From Mantis religiosa (lineage: Eukaryota > Arthropoda > Insecta > Mantodea > Mantidae), in assembly GCA_030765055.1 (NCBI GenBank), contig CM060951.1, positions 48,623,791 to 48,687,790 of the forward strand: 64,000 bases of DNA, read 5' to 3'. Positions 12,750 through 23,289 of this stretch are shown in pieces. Under the pieces are notes generated by a model. It had not been told where the DNA came from. It searched no databases and saw nothing but the letters and a program-made list of their open reading frames with translations. Made by a program: the position numbers and the translations under genes. Positions within the stretch are counted from its first letter, which is position 1. Each line of letters starts with the position of its first letter.

Positions 12750-13847
12750 TGTAATCGCAGTATCAGGTAGCGATTGGAGGCGGTGAATTAATCGAAATCA
12801 GATGATTAAAAAAATATAAATTAATAAAAATGCTTTGCTAAACTAATATAAAAATATTATTATAATAATATGAAATTAGAATGGATAGAGTCATGATTAA
12901 AATAGCAGTTGATTTAAAGAATAAGAAGGGAAGAATATAATTTAATATAGCATACATACTAGCATCCAGGCAAGGAAGAGAAAATATTCTTGTAAAAATC
13001 TGCACACCTTGGAGAGACAGGAAGGGAGGACCGTTATCTTCCTTGTGCTAGTAAATGTTCAATGTCTGAGAACTATAGAATACTGCCAGCCAGGAATGTG
13101 TTGGGACAAAGGGCTTTCATAATGCGATTGAACATGAACGCTAAAGGGATTTACTTCGCTGATTTGATAACGATGTATACCGTTATAAACAACTCAGGGT
13201 GGGCGTTCCCCAACTCAGGGTGGGCTGAACGTCAATGAGTTAAATGAGTTTTGCAAACCAATGCGAAAATTCGAAATAAATGAGAAACCAATAATAATGT
13301 AAAATTTGAGAAGGGTGAGCTAGTTTAGTCATGTGATAAAGTTAGAGAGGGGATCAGAATAAGGTTCGAACTGAATCGTGAAGTAAGAAAAATTTACTTA
13401 AAAGATGATATTACGACAGGAAGGACGTGTTCATGCACGTTAAGCAGAGATGCGAAGATTTATAAGTCTGAAATGTAGGGAAGTTAAGAATAGCCCAACC
13501 AGCGTAAGTGGAAGCAGCATTAGAAGTTTATTAGAGCAAAGTAGTCGCCGTATAAAGAAGAAATAGAGACCGCGTGGAAGTAACTTTAAACAAGTAATCC
13601 AGGGTTTCAAGTAAAATTGAATTTATGTTAGGAATTTTACTAACAGATGGTCACCGATCCAAGTCGATAAGCAAACTTAGTAGGAATTAAACCAAATAAA
13701 TCTGCAACAAACAAAGTGTTATTAATACGACTGAGTAATCAACAACCACCAAACTCCATTTCCTACAACCATTCACCTGAGGATAAGAGAACTCAGAGCT
13801 CCAATTAGAACCCAATCAATTTAACACTGGTATGAGGGTTTGCCGCA
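12750..13847 (+). mobile_element. 1.1-kb TG...CA repeat, probable solo LTR (copy 1)
   Basis: Nearly colinear with 28199-29306. Both start TGTAAnCGCAGTATCAGGTAG and end GGGTTTGCCGCA. They are non-coding, begin TG and end CA, and carry a tandem pair of aactcagggtggg motifs (about 13187-13230). The flanks atgt / atgc fit a 4-bp duplication imperfectly. I read them as solo LTRs of one family. Weak inverted similarity between the ends leaves a non-autonomous DNA element possible. Confidence 0.6.
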
Positions 13848-13859
13848 ATGCACTTCATT

Positions 13860-14460
13860 AAACAAGACACAAACCTCTTCTTGGGTCCTCCTCCTATCCC
13901 CATATCTGATCATCATTAGTATTTAAATTCTTTGTCTTTCTGTAAGTTGTGCATCACTATTTTCAGGAAGATTTTACAATAAAATAAGCATTGCTGTTTT
14001 TATTAGCTTAGCTTCTCTCTGCATTTGTTTAATCCAAAGCTACATATTGAAGTAGCCTACTATATTGTTTAATTCAAAACCTACTCTATTTGAAGTAATG
14101 ATGCGTTTTTCTTTGCTCAGTACACATGCAGTAAGGTTCTTAATAAATTTAAATTACGGTTTGAAAGGATATTTGTTTGTACGTTCTGAGACTTCACTGG
14201 AGGAGTGCAGAAAAAAGAATTGTTGCCATTTAACAGAAAGAAAACCCAAACCCTTTATTTGTAAACATAGTAATGTGAGGGCTTGTTGATACCTTACAGC
14301 TTTTCTAAAAAATAGAGTTACAACTGGGGGTTTCCTCACAGAGAGGAAAGTAAGGAACACACAGTCCTCACGCTAGAACAGCTGGATGCGTATTGAATGT
14401 AGGAACGTTCTGACACCAAGATGGTGGCTCTAGCCCCACCCATCGCCAGGATACGCCAAA
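13860..14460. other. No gene recognised
   Basis: AT-rich sequence with short frames only. Its right part leads into an isolated mariner-type terminal repeat. Confidence 0.45.
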
Positions 14461-14465
14461 ACGTC

Positions 14466-14491
14466 TGCTACTTTCTGGACAGACCTTGTAT
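14466..14491 (-). mobile_element. Isolated mariner-type terminal repeat
   Basis: The sequence tactttctggacagaccttg followed by TA matches the right ends of the mariner copies at 16908-17595 and 32979-33648 (ctttctggacgccccttgta). No matching opposite end or transposase was found nearby, so it is a truncated copy. Confidence 0.45.
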
Positions 14492-14787
14492 ATTCCTTCT
14501 CAGGGAGGTAAAAACACATTGAAACATTAAAAAAATAACAAATTTGTTTCGAGAAAGTTATTTATTATGAGACCATACTTTCTACCCAACAGAATATTTA
14601 CATTATGTACACAATCTGCCCTCCAGAGTGTCTGCGTTAAATGTTGATTGATAATTCTTAGAATATTTGACGTTTATCATTGCATATACTCTGTTACTGA
14701 CTAATGCACATATTCACAAGTTATATTCATAATGAAATTGTTAGAAGTCTATTTTATTAACAAATCTAACCATCGGTTCTTTTATTA

Positions 14788-15036
14788 GATCACTGTTGTT
14801 TATAGGGCAGTTATTTCTGCTTTAGATTCCACTCTGAAGTCACTGCACTGCTGATTTAATTTGGAGCATTCCCATAGAATGTGATAAACCGTTTGATCTC
14901 CATTACTGTAAGTGCAGGATGGTCTGTCCAATATTTTGAATCTGTAGTAACACGCCCTCACATTTCCATGTCCACTTAATATTATTATGAAGTTTGGTGT
15001 TATTGGAATATTGATCATCAGTCTGCCCTGTACCAT
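14788..15036 (-). pseudogene. C-terminal zinc-knuckle fragment of a LINE (R1/jockey-like)
   Basis: The minus strand reads LSGHGNVRACYYRFKILDRP, then SCTYSNGDQTVYHILWECSK. The GHGxxxxYxxRF...CxY...TxxHILxEC layout is the post-RT C-terminal CCHC-like region of non-LTR retrotransposons such as R1, jockey and I-like elements. Only this 3' part is present; upstream RT is missing. Confidence 0.65.
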
Positions 15037-15539
15037 TTGGAAAAAGCTTCTTCTTACTTCTCCTTTTCTTATGTTTGTGCTGTTGCTACTTTTTTATAAC
15101 TTTCTTTCTCTCGTCTTTTATTATCAGAAAGAAAGCATTATCAGCCGAATAATGATCTAAGGTGTTTTCTTGTGTCTATTACTCAAAAGAGTGCTATTTT
15201 TTGTTATTATTAATATTATCATCATTTCTAAAGAACACTACCGGAAGAGAATGACTCCGCAGTAGGGTGTGAAGCTCGCATGCGGTTCGTTGAACACCAA
15301 GTTTGTTTTCTCTGATCATTAGACGAATTCTGTGATGGTTTCTCATCTACCACGATTCCTTTTTTCATTACATTTCTTTTTTGTGTTTCACTTAACATAT
15401 AGATTTTGTGGCGTGAGGTGATACCGGACAGATGGCGCGGATCCTCGCTCCAAAGAGGACTTTCCCTGTGTACATTGGACGGATTGGTGCACAGGTCGTT
15501 CATGGTGCATTCTGGGCAACTCTAAGAGCAGGGTAGGAT

Positions 15540-16830
15540 CTTCCAGCCAGAAAATTCATCTTGGAAATAGAAATTACTCAATTCGATTCGATTTTTAAAC
15601 ATTTTTACATTAAAAACTATTTCTAATATTTATCACACTATAATGGCGTTACTTTGCTGTTACCTAAGTTTGACAAAAACAGCTATTGTGTTCTAAAAAG
15701 TATTTTCTTGGTAAGTGATACAAGAACACTTTTTAAAGGATCTTTTGGCGTGCACTTAAATTTGTTCTTATGCACAAACTAAAACTTCTGCACCAGGTGT
15801 TCGCAAACAGAATCTATTCTAATTATTGCGGCTTTAACTTTCAAAATTTTTCAACTAAAATTCATAGTTCATGTTTCACGTATTTTACGCCCTATATTAT
15901 ATGAACGTGTACAGCAAAATAATGTTTAGATTTTGATCTCTTATCCATTATACAACACTGAGTGTTACAAAACAATTTATAAAACTATTTCCGCTGGGAG
16001 ATATCATTTTGAATCATTATTACCATACGAATGTTTGAGAAGCTAAGGATATTATGGCACATTATGCAACACTAATATAGTATTAAAAAGTGCCTAGTAA
16101 AAGCGCAAAATCAAATACAATTCAATAATAATTTTGAAATACCAAGTGAACAGCTTTTATAATTAATCTCATGGTAATTACATTTTCACATGTTCTAGAA
16201 AAATTTGTTTCCCTCTGAAATATAAATGAATGCCATAGAAGTTTGCTTTTGTTGGGATCTTTCAAAGTTCGGTAGTAACTCTGTAGAGCCCATTTCCTCC
16301 TTGACAGATTTAGCAGCTTCCTGCAACTAGGTGTTTATCTTTGTCCATACACTGATTCTCTTTTTGCCCTCCAAGAATGGACCACTGTCTACCATTTTCT
16401 CCGGTTGTGCCTTAGACGTGAAATTGTTATGTGTAGACAAAATCACACTATCTCTGGTGCTCTGAGTTTTCCTAACAATTCCATCAATTGTTCAATAGAT
16501 CTCCATTTCCATCAGCCAATCACAGAGGCGCGGCACTATACACTGAGCTGTAAAATTGCTCTTCCCATCCTGCAGCAGCATATCTGAATCCTCAGTCAAC
16601 AAGTGGTGCTCTATAACGCCAATATACATCACGAGTACGAAAGAAATTTAATCGAGAATGAAAAGCAACTATACGTAGTTGTTCTTCATTAAATAAACCA
16701 ATAACATCATTGAAAATGTTATTTTGCGTTTTGAGTAGGTACTTTTAATGATACAAATTCACGTTTCAATGAACCATTTCATTCGAGAGGCACGATTCTT
16801 ATCATCTTATTGTTTAACTTGGAACTATAG
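15540..16830. other. No gene recognised
   Basis: AT-rich DNA. 15410-15535 (ggacagatggcgcggatcct) is a short diverged piece resembling repeats at 22830-23190 and 35110-35600. A mildly GC-richer stretch (16220-16600) has no acceptable coding frame. Confidence 0.4.
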
Positions 16831-16907
16831 TAGCTACATACAAGGTCTATTCGAAAAGTATCGGGATTTTGTGTTTTTCAAAACGTATTTGTTTAATCCC
16901 GAATGTA

Positions 16908-17595
16908 CAAGGTATGTCCAGAAAGTAAGTTCTGTTTGGTAATAAAATTAATTTGTGTATATATACAGAAAAAAGTACTTATTGCAAAAAATTCTACAAC
17001 TCTTAAACTACTTTTCCACATAACTGCCGAAATTTTGCAGGTATTTGTCATAGCGAGGCACAAGTTTTTGTATACCTTCTTCATAGACGTAGGCCGCCTG
17101 TGTCTTCAAGAAGTTGGAAACATTTTCTTTCAGCTTTTCGTCATTTTTGAAGTGTTGACTGCCAAGGAAAGCTTTGAGATGCAAAAGCAGATGAAAGTAG
17201 CTAGGAGCGAGGTCAGGGCTGTACGGGGGGTGATCAAACACGTCGCAGCCAAATCCATGTAGGATGTTTTTCGTCGCATTTACAGTGTGGGTAGTGCGTT
17301 GTTTTGAAGAAACACAACACATTTTGACAGCATTCCTCGGCGCTTATTCTGTATTGCGCGCAATCCTAGCATTCAGAAAACGAATCACAGATCTGATTTC
17401 ACTAGCGGCGGGATTTTCAATCAACACCGACATTGTAAACAAGCACAACAAAGCGTACGTGGCTGACAGCGATCTCACAATTGCGCACGTTTCTTCTCCT
17501 TGATACAGAGCGTCTACCGGGCATGTGCGGAACTGTAATCACAGCGCTGCAGCGGAGATAAATTGAAACAGCACTTACTTTCTGGACGCCCCTTG
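16908..17595 (-). mobile_element. Inner mariner element, internally deleted (copy A)
   Basis: 688 bp flanked by TA (16906-16907 and 17596-17597). Terminal repeats read caaggtatgtccagaaagta / tactttctggacgccccttg. Same family as 32979-33648. Both lack the middle of the transposase, with different deletion junctions. It inserted into the outer mariner at 16841-17939, in the same coding orientation. Confidence 0.88.
17008..17434 (-). pseudogene. Deleted mariner transposase of copy A
   Basis: The N-terminal piece at 17363-17434 reads MSVLIENPAASEIRSVIRFL, then the frame is lost at an internal deletion. The C-terminal piece (17008-17322) reads ATKNILHGFGCDVFDHPPYS, PDLAPSYFHLLLHLKAFLGS and ends LVPRYDKYLQNFGSYVEK. 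The third catalytic Asp of the DD34D triad is replaced by Tyr (APSY). Inactive. Confidence 0.82.
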
Positions 17596-17992
17596 TATAT
17601 TTTGTTCCCTTCAAATTAATTTACACCAGATATTATATACACTTGTACCAACGTTTTTTCCAATCCTCGAAGCAATTTAACTTTTTTTTTTTTTTTTTTT
17701 TTTTTGTGAATTTGTTCAGCTCCTCCTTCGATGCGGTCTTTATCTCCTCGATCATGGCATAGTGTCGTCCTTTCATGGGCCTCTTCAGTTTTGGGAACAA
17801 CAAAAACGTAACAGGGGACCTGTTCTGGGGAGTACAGTGTCTGCGGTATCACAAGTGTATTTTTTTGGACAACAATTTGCGCACAAGCAACGTAGCCCGC
17901 GAAAATTCATAATTCGCGATACTTTTTGAACAGACCTTGTAGAAGAACATCTTAATTGTTTGTATTATTGATAGCGGATTGAAGCTCCATAT

Positions 17993-18042
17993 TTGACAAT
18001 ACACGGCGTTGCGATCCTGACAATACACGGCGTTGTGATCCT
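17993..18042 (+). repeat. Short tandem duplication (about 22 bp x 2)
   Basis: The unit tgacaatacacggcgttgcg is followed by a second copy with one substitution (…gttgtg). It lies just outside the right end of the outer mariner. Confidence 0.7.
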
Positions 18043-18509
18043 GGCAAAGCGAGTAGCAGGCCTCTCTGGATTTAAAAGTATCTGGTAAGGGCTCTTTATA
18101 TAAGGTAACGTCCATCGGCTACTCTCTAAGTAGGTGTCATAGGTGCAACAGGAACTCAGAAAAACAAAAATGAATATATTAAGGGCAATATTAGGGTAAA
18201 CAGGATTGGAACAGAATAAAAAATAAAAACATAAGAAAAGAATGTGATATAACAATTAAGCATAATAACATGTGTAAAATAATGAAAAAGAAACATTAGA
18301 ATTAACATGTTGGTAGATCAGAGGAAACAAGATTGATTAAAATAGCATGAGACTAAGGAGCAGGAGGTGTTAGTACGACAAAAAAAGAAATGATTAGATG
18401 CCTTTCATCGCCACCAGACTCTTGTGAAGACAAAGAAAAGAACAAGATTTGTTGTGATCTGATACGAACATAATCATACATTCTGATAAGAAAGTAAAAC
18501 GTTACTTAC

Positions 18510-18599
18510 CTATGACCCTGGAAGCTGCAAATGCCAGTAGGATGAAGATGAGCAGCAGTTCAAAAACCACCGAAAGCCGCATCCTTACGGCTCTGTCTC
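18510..18599 (-). CDS. Signal-peptide exon (exon 1) of the DUF4773-type gene
   Basis: Minus-strand exon bounded by a T-rich acceptor (ttggttctgttgcag|GAGAC) and a consensus donor (CATAG|GTAAGTAAC); 90 nt. The probable start is the ATG at 18580-18582, preceded in frame by GDRAVR. The product begins MRLSVVFELLLIFILLAFAA and then SRVI: a basic n-region, a hydrophobic core of about 17 residues and a small-residue c-region, a typical secretory signal. It ends in phase 1, matching exon 2. The sequence 5' of the ATG is probably untranslated, with a further 5' exon upstream. A type II membrane anchor is the alternative reading, but the downstream Cys-rich block favours secretion. Confidence 0.68.
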
Positions 18600-18955
18600 C
18601 TGCAACAGAACCAACAAATAAAGTTACATGAGACAAAGATGGCAGGCGGCGTCTCGCTTCAAGGCATCGAACTCGTGACTGCGTAGAGGTTGTTGAACTA
18701 GTGTCGCAGAGACTGCGCACTGATGTATAGCTTGAGAGGAATAATCTCATGTGCAGGATTTTCCCTAGCCACTCTTCAAGCGTTTGCAGGACATTATGAT
18801 AATATATTTATATATTCGCTTTCTTTACTCAGCTTAAGTCATGGCATCTTAAAAAATACATTGTTGACGGTGGTTACGTATTTTATTTACATTTAGGATA
18901 TAGTTCACAGGTCGTCATTTAAAGTTAGTGAAACATATCTGCATTAATTTGCGAA

Positions 18956-19187
18956 GCCCGCCTCGGAAGCATAGATGGTAAAGTGTCTGTCTCATGTTCA
19001 AGAGGTCCCGAGTTCAATCTTCGCCAGCGTGTTACTTGCGTAATGTTTTTTTCCGGGGTTTCGCTTATCCTGAAAGAGGAATGTCAGGTATCTCTTAAGC
19101 TCTATGTACCCTGGGCTCATTTGAACACCATTTTACTCATTTCATTCAGCGTCCGATATGACTTGACGTTGGAGGACGTAAAATTAC

Positions 19188-19214
<27 letters not shown>
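18956..19214 (+). mobile_element. SINE family A copy with poly(A) tail
   Basis: Full-length copy: head gcccgcctcggaagcataga, box B-like gagttcaatct, body tcgcttatcctgaaagagga, 3' block ttcagcgtccgatatgactt, then tgacgttggaggacgtaaaa and an A25 run at 19190-19214. The poly(A) tail indicates mobilisation by a LINE and marks the true 3' end of the family. Confidence 0.92.
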
Positions 19215-19218
<4 letters not shown>

Positions 19219-19259
19219 TGAAGGTGAGATTTTACATATTCATGCATGAGAATGAACGA

Positions 19260-20660
19260 AAATAATGAAGGGAAAAAGGGAAAATAAGCTAAGTAAATAT
19301 AGAACAAGTGAGAAGGATTATATATATAATTAAAATGCTACACACAATAGTAATGGCAAAACAAATATCTGTAAATTCCTGAAGAAATAAAGAAACTAAA
19401 AAAAAATGTGGAGGAGGGAAATAACTAAAAAGTTTTGTGTGTATGAATTGGACACGAACACTATTTAAATAAATCGAATAATGACCAGGCTCCTATCGTC
19501 CGACTCTTCTGATGTCATTTCCAATATCTCTTTGGTCTTCGATGAGCCTGATGCTCCAAAAAGATCTTTTTCTCAGTGAGTGTGAGGATAGACGTCGGTT
19601 AATTTGGCTGATAGATTTAATGGAGGCTGATTGATTATATAGTATTAAACTCTGCCGAGAAGCTGTAACTATCAATGAATGAGAATGTTATTGCAATACA
19701 ACAGGTGTAGAAGTACATAATATTGTTTGTTTCACATTTCTTCGGACCAACATTTACGTATATGTGGTTTAATATTTAAGCAACTTAAACATGCAATTAA
19801 AATAGTGTGAAATTTAAAAGTGGAGTAACAGAATTCTTAAGAGACTAAGTTTCCTCATCATATAAAAAGTGTTTTAATTGTTGTGATCTTAATATAAGTG
19901 ATGCAGTGCTGATTACACGTAAGATATGAAACACCTTGGAACTGTTTTATCATAAATTGGGTTTCGTTGGTTATGATTTACGAAGTCGTGCCAGAAAAAG
20001 AGGTACGTTGCTGTTCAGGTGGCCTTGGATGACAATTAAATGAAACATAAAAAAATATGTACCTATGAACGTTCTAAAATATCGCTAAAGATACAAAAAG
20101 GTATTAAATATAAATCATATGCATACATTTTATCTTAAGCAAGCTTCTCCCACCTCCTCTGGCTTCCACACTTCTGTAAAAGTTATTGACAGTGAAGAGT
20201 TCAATAGCATTCGCTATTGTTAGAAAATTCAAGATGGCAATTGTATCTTCATACCAGTATATCAAACTTAAAATTTTAATCAAGTATATTTAGGGACAAA
20301 CTTATAATATAAAAATATAATTTAGTCATTATAGCAGTGAAAATGTTTGCATTTTATCCTCAAAATATGTCTAATTTAAGTATGCAATTTGATGTTTATT
20401 GTATTTTTAGGTTTTGTTGTGTAAAATCTGGAATCCAAATTTTTGGAAATTCCTCTCACATAATATAGCTGGAGAGAAATAAATAACTATAAGCATGTAA
20501 ATTGTGAAGAAAGATTCTAAAAATATGAAATCTCTTTCCCACAATATGTAAGTATGAGGAGATATTCCATAACACCATAACACGTGTAATTTAAACATAA
20601 TATCTTTAAGATTTAGAGCCGATTAGTTTTAAACAACGGGACTTTTAGATTTTGTCCTCA
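19260..20660. other. AT-rich region, nothing recognised
   Basis: No exon, SINE or transposon end was identified; frames are short. Confidence 0.5.
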
Positions 20661-20676
20661 CTTAGTAATGAAATAT

Positions 20677-21073
20677 TGTCGCGAAGCCGTTATCTATGAT
20701 AGCGCGGCTTGTGTACACAAAGAGCCGGCAAAAAAGGCAACTGAGAAAAAGGACTTGCCGGCATAGATTAAGTTACGCTTCTGGAAGATGATAGAATATT
20801 CGGTTTCTTTATTGTTATGGAACAGTCTCGAATTTATCAATGAGGTATTTAAGAAGGCGACGACTCACCAAGAGTCAGTCGTAAGCAGTAAACCGCTGTA
20901 GAGTGTTATTGTAACGAGAGCTGATTGTTATTGTCATCGACCTTGGTAGATTGTGTTGTGTATGTGACGTAATGTTGTTACGTGAGAACTGAACAGTGTA
21001 TTTCTACGGAAATAAAGAACATTTGGAATATCTCCAATTCGGACTTTTAATTCTACGAACCCACAAAGTCACA
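20677..21073 (+). repeat. Forward LTR of the inverted gypsy insertion
   Basis: 397 bp, starting TGTCGCGAAGCCGTTATC and ending CCCACAAAGTCACA. It has a TATA-like TATTTAAG at 20846-20853 and AATAAA at 21011-21016. Same family as the solo LTR at 8955. Confidence 0.9.
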
Positions 21074-21076
21074 ATT

Positions 21077-21095
21077 TGGCGCAGTCGGTAGGACG
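21077..21095 (+). promoter_or_regulatory. Primer binding site, left arm
   Basis: TGGCGCAGTCGGTAGGACG lies three bases after the LTR CA end. This is the site type I associate with 17.6/297-like gypsy elements (tRNA-Ser primer; from memory). It is followed at once by RT coding sequence, so gag and protease are missing. Confidence 0.65.
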
Positions 21096-21210
21096 TTCAA
21101 AGATCACCTGGATAACCTGAGGAAGGTGTTACAGAGACTGCAGGCAACCAACTTGAAGCTGAACGCAAAGTGCCAGCTCTTCCGCAAGGAAGTTAACTAC
21201 TTGGGCCAAT
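21092..21210 (+). pseudogene. Gypsy reverse-transcriptase fragment, plus arm
   Basis: Plus strand reads FKDHLDNLRKVLQRLQATNL, then [17 protein letters not shown]: the Ty3/gypsy RT stretch just after the YxDD motif. It ends at ttgggcca, the point where the inverted arm begins. One Lys codon is missing from the NAKKCQ motif. Confidence 0.85.
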
Positions 21211-21218
21211 CTCTCACA

Positions 21219-21390
21219 GCCTGGGTCTTCTCCGTGTCTGTGGCCACTCCGGTTGGTGAGACTATGTGGCCCAAGTAGCTGGCACTTCTTTGCGTTCAGC
21301 TTCAGGTTGGTTGCCTGCAGTCTCTGTAACACCTTGCTCAGGTTGTCGAGATGGTCTTCGAACGTCTTGCCGACGATGATGTCGTCCAAG
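21219..21390 (-). pseudogene. Gypsy reverse-transcriptase fragment, minus arm
   Basis: Minus strand reads CLLYLDDIIVGKTFEDHLDN and [20 protein letters not shown], including the catalytic YLDD. It then has a 7-residue deletion (FRKEVNY absent), then a shifted frame encoding the [19 protein letters not shown] region. It extends further upstream than the plus arm and so is not simply its copy. Confidence 0.85.
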
Positions 21391-21434
21391 TATAGCAGGC
21401 ATGCGTCATCATCAATCCCACCCCTGACACCAAT

Positions 21435-21818
21435 TGTGACTTAGAATTAAAAGTCCCAGTTGCAGATATTCCAAATGTTCTTTATTTCAGTAGAAATACA
21501 CTGTTCAATTCTCACGTAACAACATTGCGTCACATACACAACACAATCTACCAAGGTCAATGACAATAACAATCAGCTCTCGTTACAACACTCTACAGCT
21601 GTTTACTGCTTACGACTGACTCTTGGCGAGTAGTCGCCTTCTTAAATACCTCATTGATATATTCGAGACTGTTCCAGAACAATAAATAAACCGAACGTTC
21701 TATCACCTTCCAGAAGTGTAACTTAATCTCTACCGGCAAGTCCTTTATCTCAGCTATCTTTATTTGCCGGCTCTTTGTGTACACAAGCCGCGCTATCGTA
21801 GAAAACGGTTTCGTGACA
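21435..21818 (-). repeat. Reverse LTR of the inverted gypsy insertion
   Basis: 384 bp, family B, in reverse orientation. It is followed on the minus strand by TGGTGTCAGGGGTGGGAT (about 21415-21432), a primer-binding-site region different from the left arm but the same type as that of the 47-50 kb element (TGGTGTCAGGAAGCGGGAT). Confidence 0.88.
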
Positions 21819-21829
21819 ATATCAAATGA

Positions 21830-22820
21830 AATACAAGTTATATGTGTTTACAGCTTTTAATCATTATGAAAATCTTAAACATAGAAGAAGCAGCTTATTG
21901 TCACATTGTCTTTGATACTAATCAAGAAGGCATCGCTTCGTGGAAATAAAACTCTTTAGCATCACCAGGCATTTAATATTAGATGTGACGTCACATAAAA
22001 TATGTGATACATTTTCTTACACTGCTAATTTGCTGGAAATGGTAGTACAGGTTCTAAGTTGTCTCGTTAAAAGAATAACTTGGGTTTCTAAATTATTTTC
22101 GCGGAATAGAATACCTGAAAAGCTGGGTTCATTCTACCGAAAATTATTTTAAAACTTTCATAAAATATTAGGTTTTTATCAAAATGATATGAAAAAACAC
22201 GGGTATAGTAGTTATCACAGCGATAACAAAAATGGATTAGCATATGAGATTTATATTCCTCCCGTTCACTAAAAATAAATGAAAGAACAATAAATAAATC
22301 AGGACAACATAACGGACGAAGTAAAAAGACGCTTTTGCTGAAATATTGTCGAGAGCCGTACTGCACATGCAGGTTTGTCAAATAACGGGTGTTTGCTAGT
22401 ACCATAACTATTTGCCAAACCATGTGTCAAACAACGAGCGCATGTGCATGTTTACAGAATCACATTGTTGGAGAATGCTGTCGGATCAGGGTGAATATTT
22501 GCTCACTTTGATGTGTACGAAAATGTCGCATCTTGGGTGCCGCAAACTAACGTCCACCCACACTATTTGCCTAATAGCAAACACCCATCAGTTGGTATTT
22601 GGCAAACACTTCACTTGTATCACAGATTTTACTACGAAACATTGAGCAAATGCCACAGAAAGGGTTCCACCATATTTGAACAAGGATGAAAATGCATTGT
22701 CATGACGAGAGACAATTGCTGTAAATTAGTACTGGTCAAAATTTAATCTATCGATTACAAATTTAACGCAGATAGAAATACTTAATTACTTAGTAATATA
22801 CCAAATGAGATAGCTCCGTG
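21830..22820. other. No gene; small inverted-repeat motif at 22387-22586
   Basis: AT-rich. The 12-mer gggtgtttgcta at 22387 recurs inverted as tagcaaacaccc at 22575, and further ttgccaaa/tttggcaa motifs lie between and around them. It could be a small MITE or chance structure; no target duplication was identified. Confidence 0.35.
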
Positions 22821-22829
22821 TGAAACTTG

Positions 22830-23190
22830 CATTCAGCAGGTTCCCAATTCGATTTTTGCGACAGCTCTCTCTACCCTTAGGTCTCTTGTTGCCTTCCCAG
22901 ATCGATAGAAAAATGTCAGGATTATTTATCATTTGTCTCCATTTCTTTTTATCATTTCTCTATCACTGCAGCTCTTTAAAAATTTCAGGTATGCTTCTAA
23001 GCTTCGTGGTGGCGGACAGATGGCGTGGATGTTTACGCAAAAGAAAGAACGCTAGGAGGCTGTTTGGTTGACTTCGTTTATCACCTTCTCTAGTCAGCAT
23101 CAGCTGTGGGACGGGTTTCCGAGATGCAAGCATTAGAAAATGGGCTTCTGTGGTTACTGCACTTCATCCCTTCATCCTGCGTGGTGGTAG
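22830..23190 (+). repeat. Interspersed repeat family D copy (SINE-like)
   Basis: It starts near a box B-like ttcccaattcgatttttgcg, has a T/C-rich middle, then gtggcggacagatggcgtgg, and ends around acttcatcccttcatcctgc. It shares these blocks, in order, with 35110-35600. Diverged; family unknown to me. Confidence 0.4.
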
Positions 23191-23289
23191 GTAGAATAGT
23201 TATATCTAGGTCACAGTGCACGATGTTCCCCTTCGTTGCTTAATCTCTAACCTATAATCATTAACATTTATGTTCTGAAATTCCTTCCT

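Larger units (their letters stand above)
16841..17939 (-). mobile_element. Outer mariner element, split by a second mariner
   Basis: The ends caaggtctattcgaaaagta (16841) and tactttttgaacagaccttg (17939) are imperfect inverted repeats flanked by TA. Only 16841-16905 and 17598-17939 belong to this element; the middle is the inserted mariner. The residual minus-strand coding part resembles a mariner transposase C-terminus (VPCYVFVVPKTEEAHERTTL region with frameshifts, third catalytic Asp position occupied by Tyr) and is broken by a T25/A25 run at about 17682-17706. Confidence 0.78.
20677..21818. mobile_element. Gypsy-type insertion with inverted LTRs (LTR - RT arm - RT arm - LTR)
   Basis: A forward LTR (20677-21073) and a reverse LTR (21435-21818) face each other. 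Between them two arms of the same reverse-transcriptase region lie in opposite orientation (21092-21210 plus, 21219-21390 minus). The whole block is flanked by a 4-bp direct repeat, ATAT (20673-20676 and 21819-21822), as expected if integrase inserted it as a single unit. The two arms carry different primer-binding-site sequences. No complete ORF is present. Confidence 0.88.

Noticed and set aside
22345..22362. Short match (tattgtcgagagccgt) to the start of LTR family B
   Set aside because: Similarity ends after about 16 bp; cannot be distinguished from chance or a tiny remnant.
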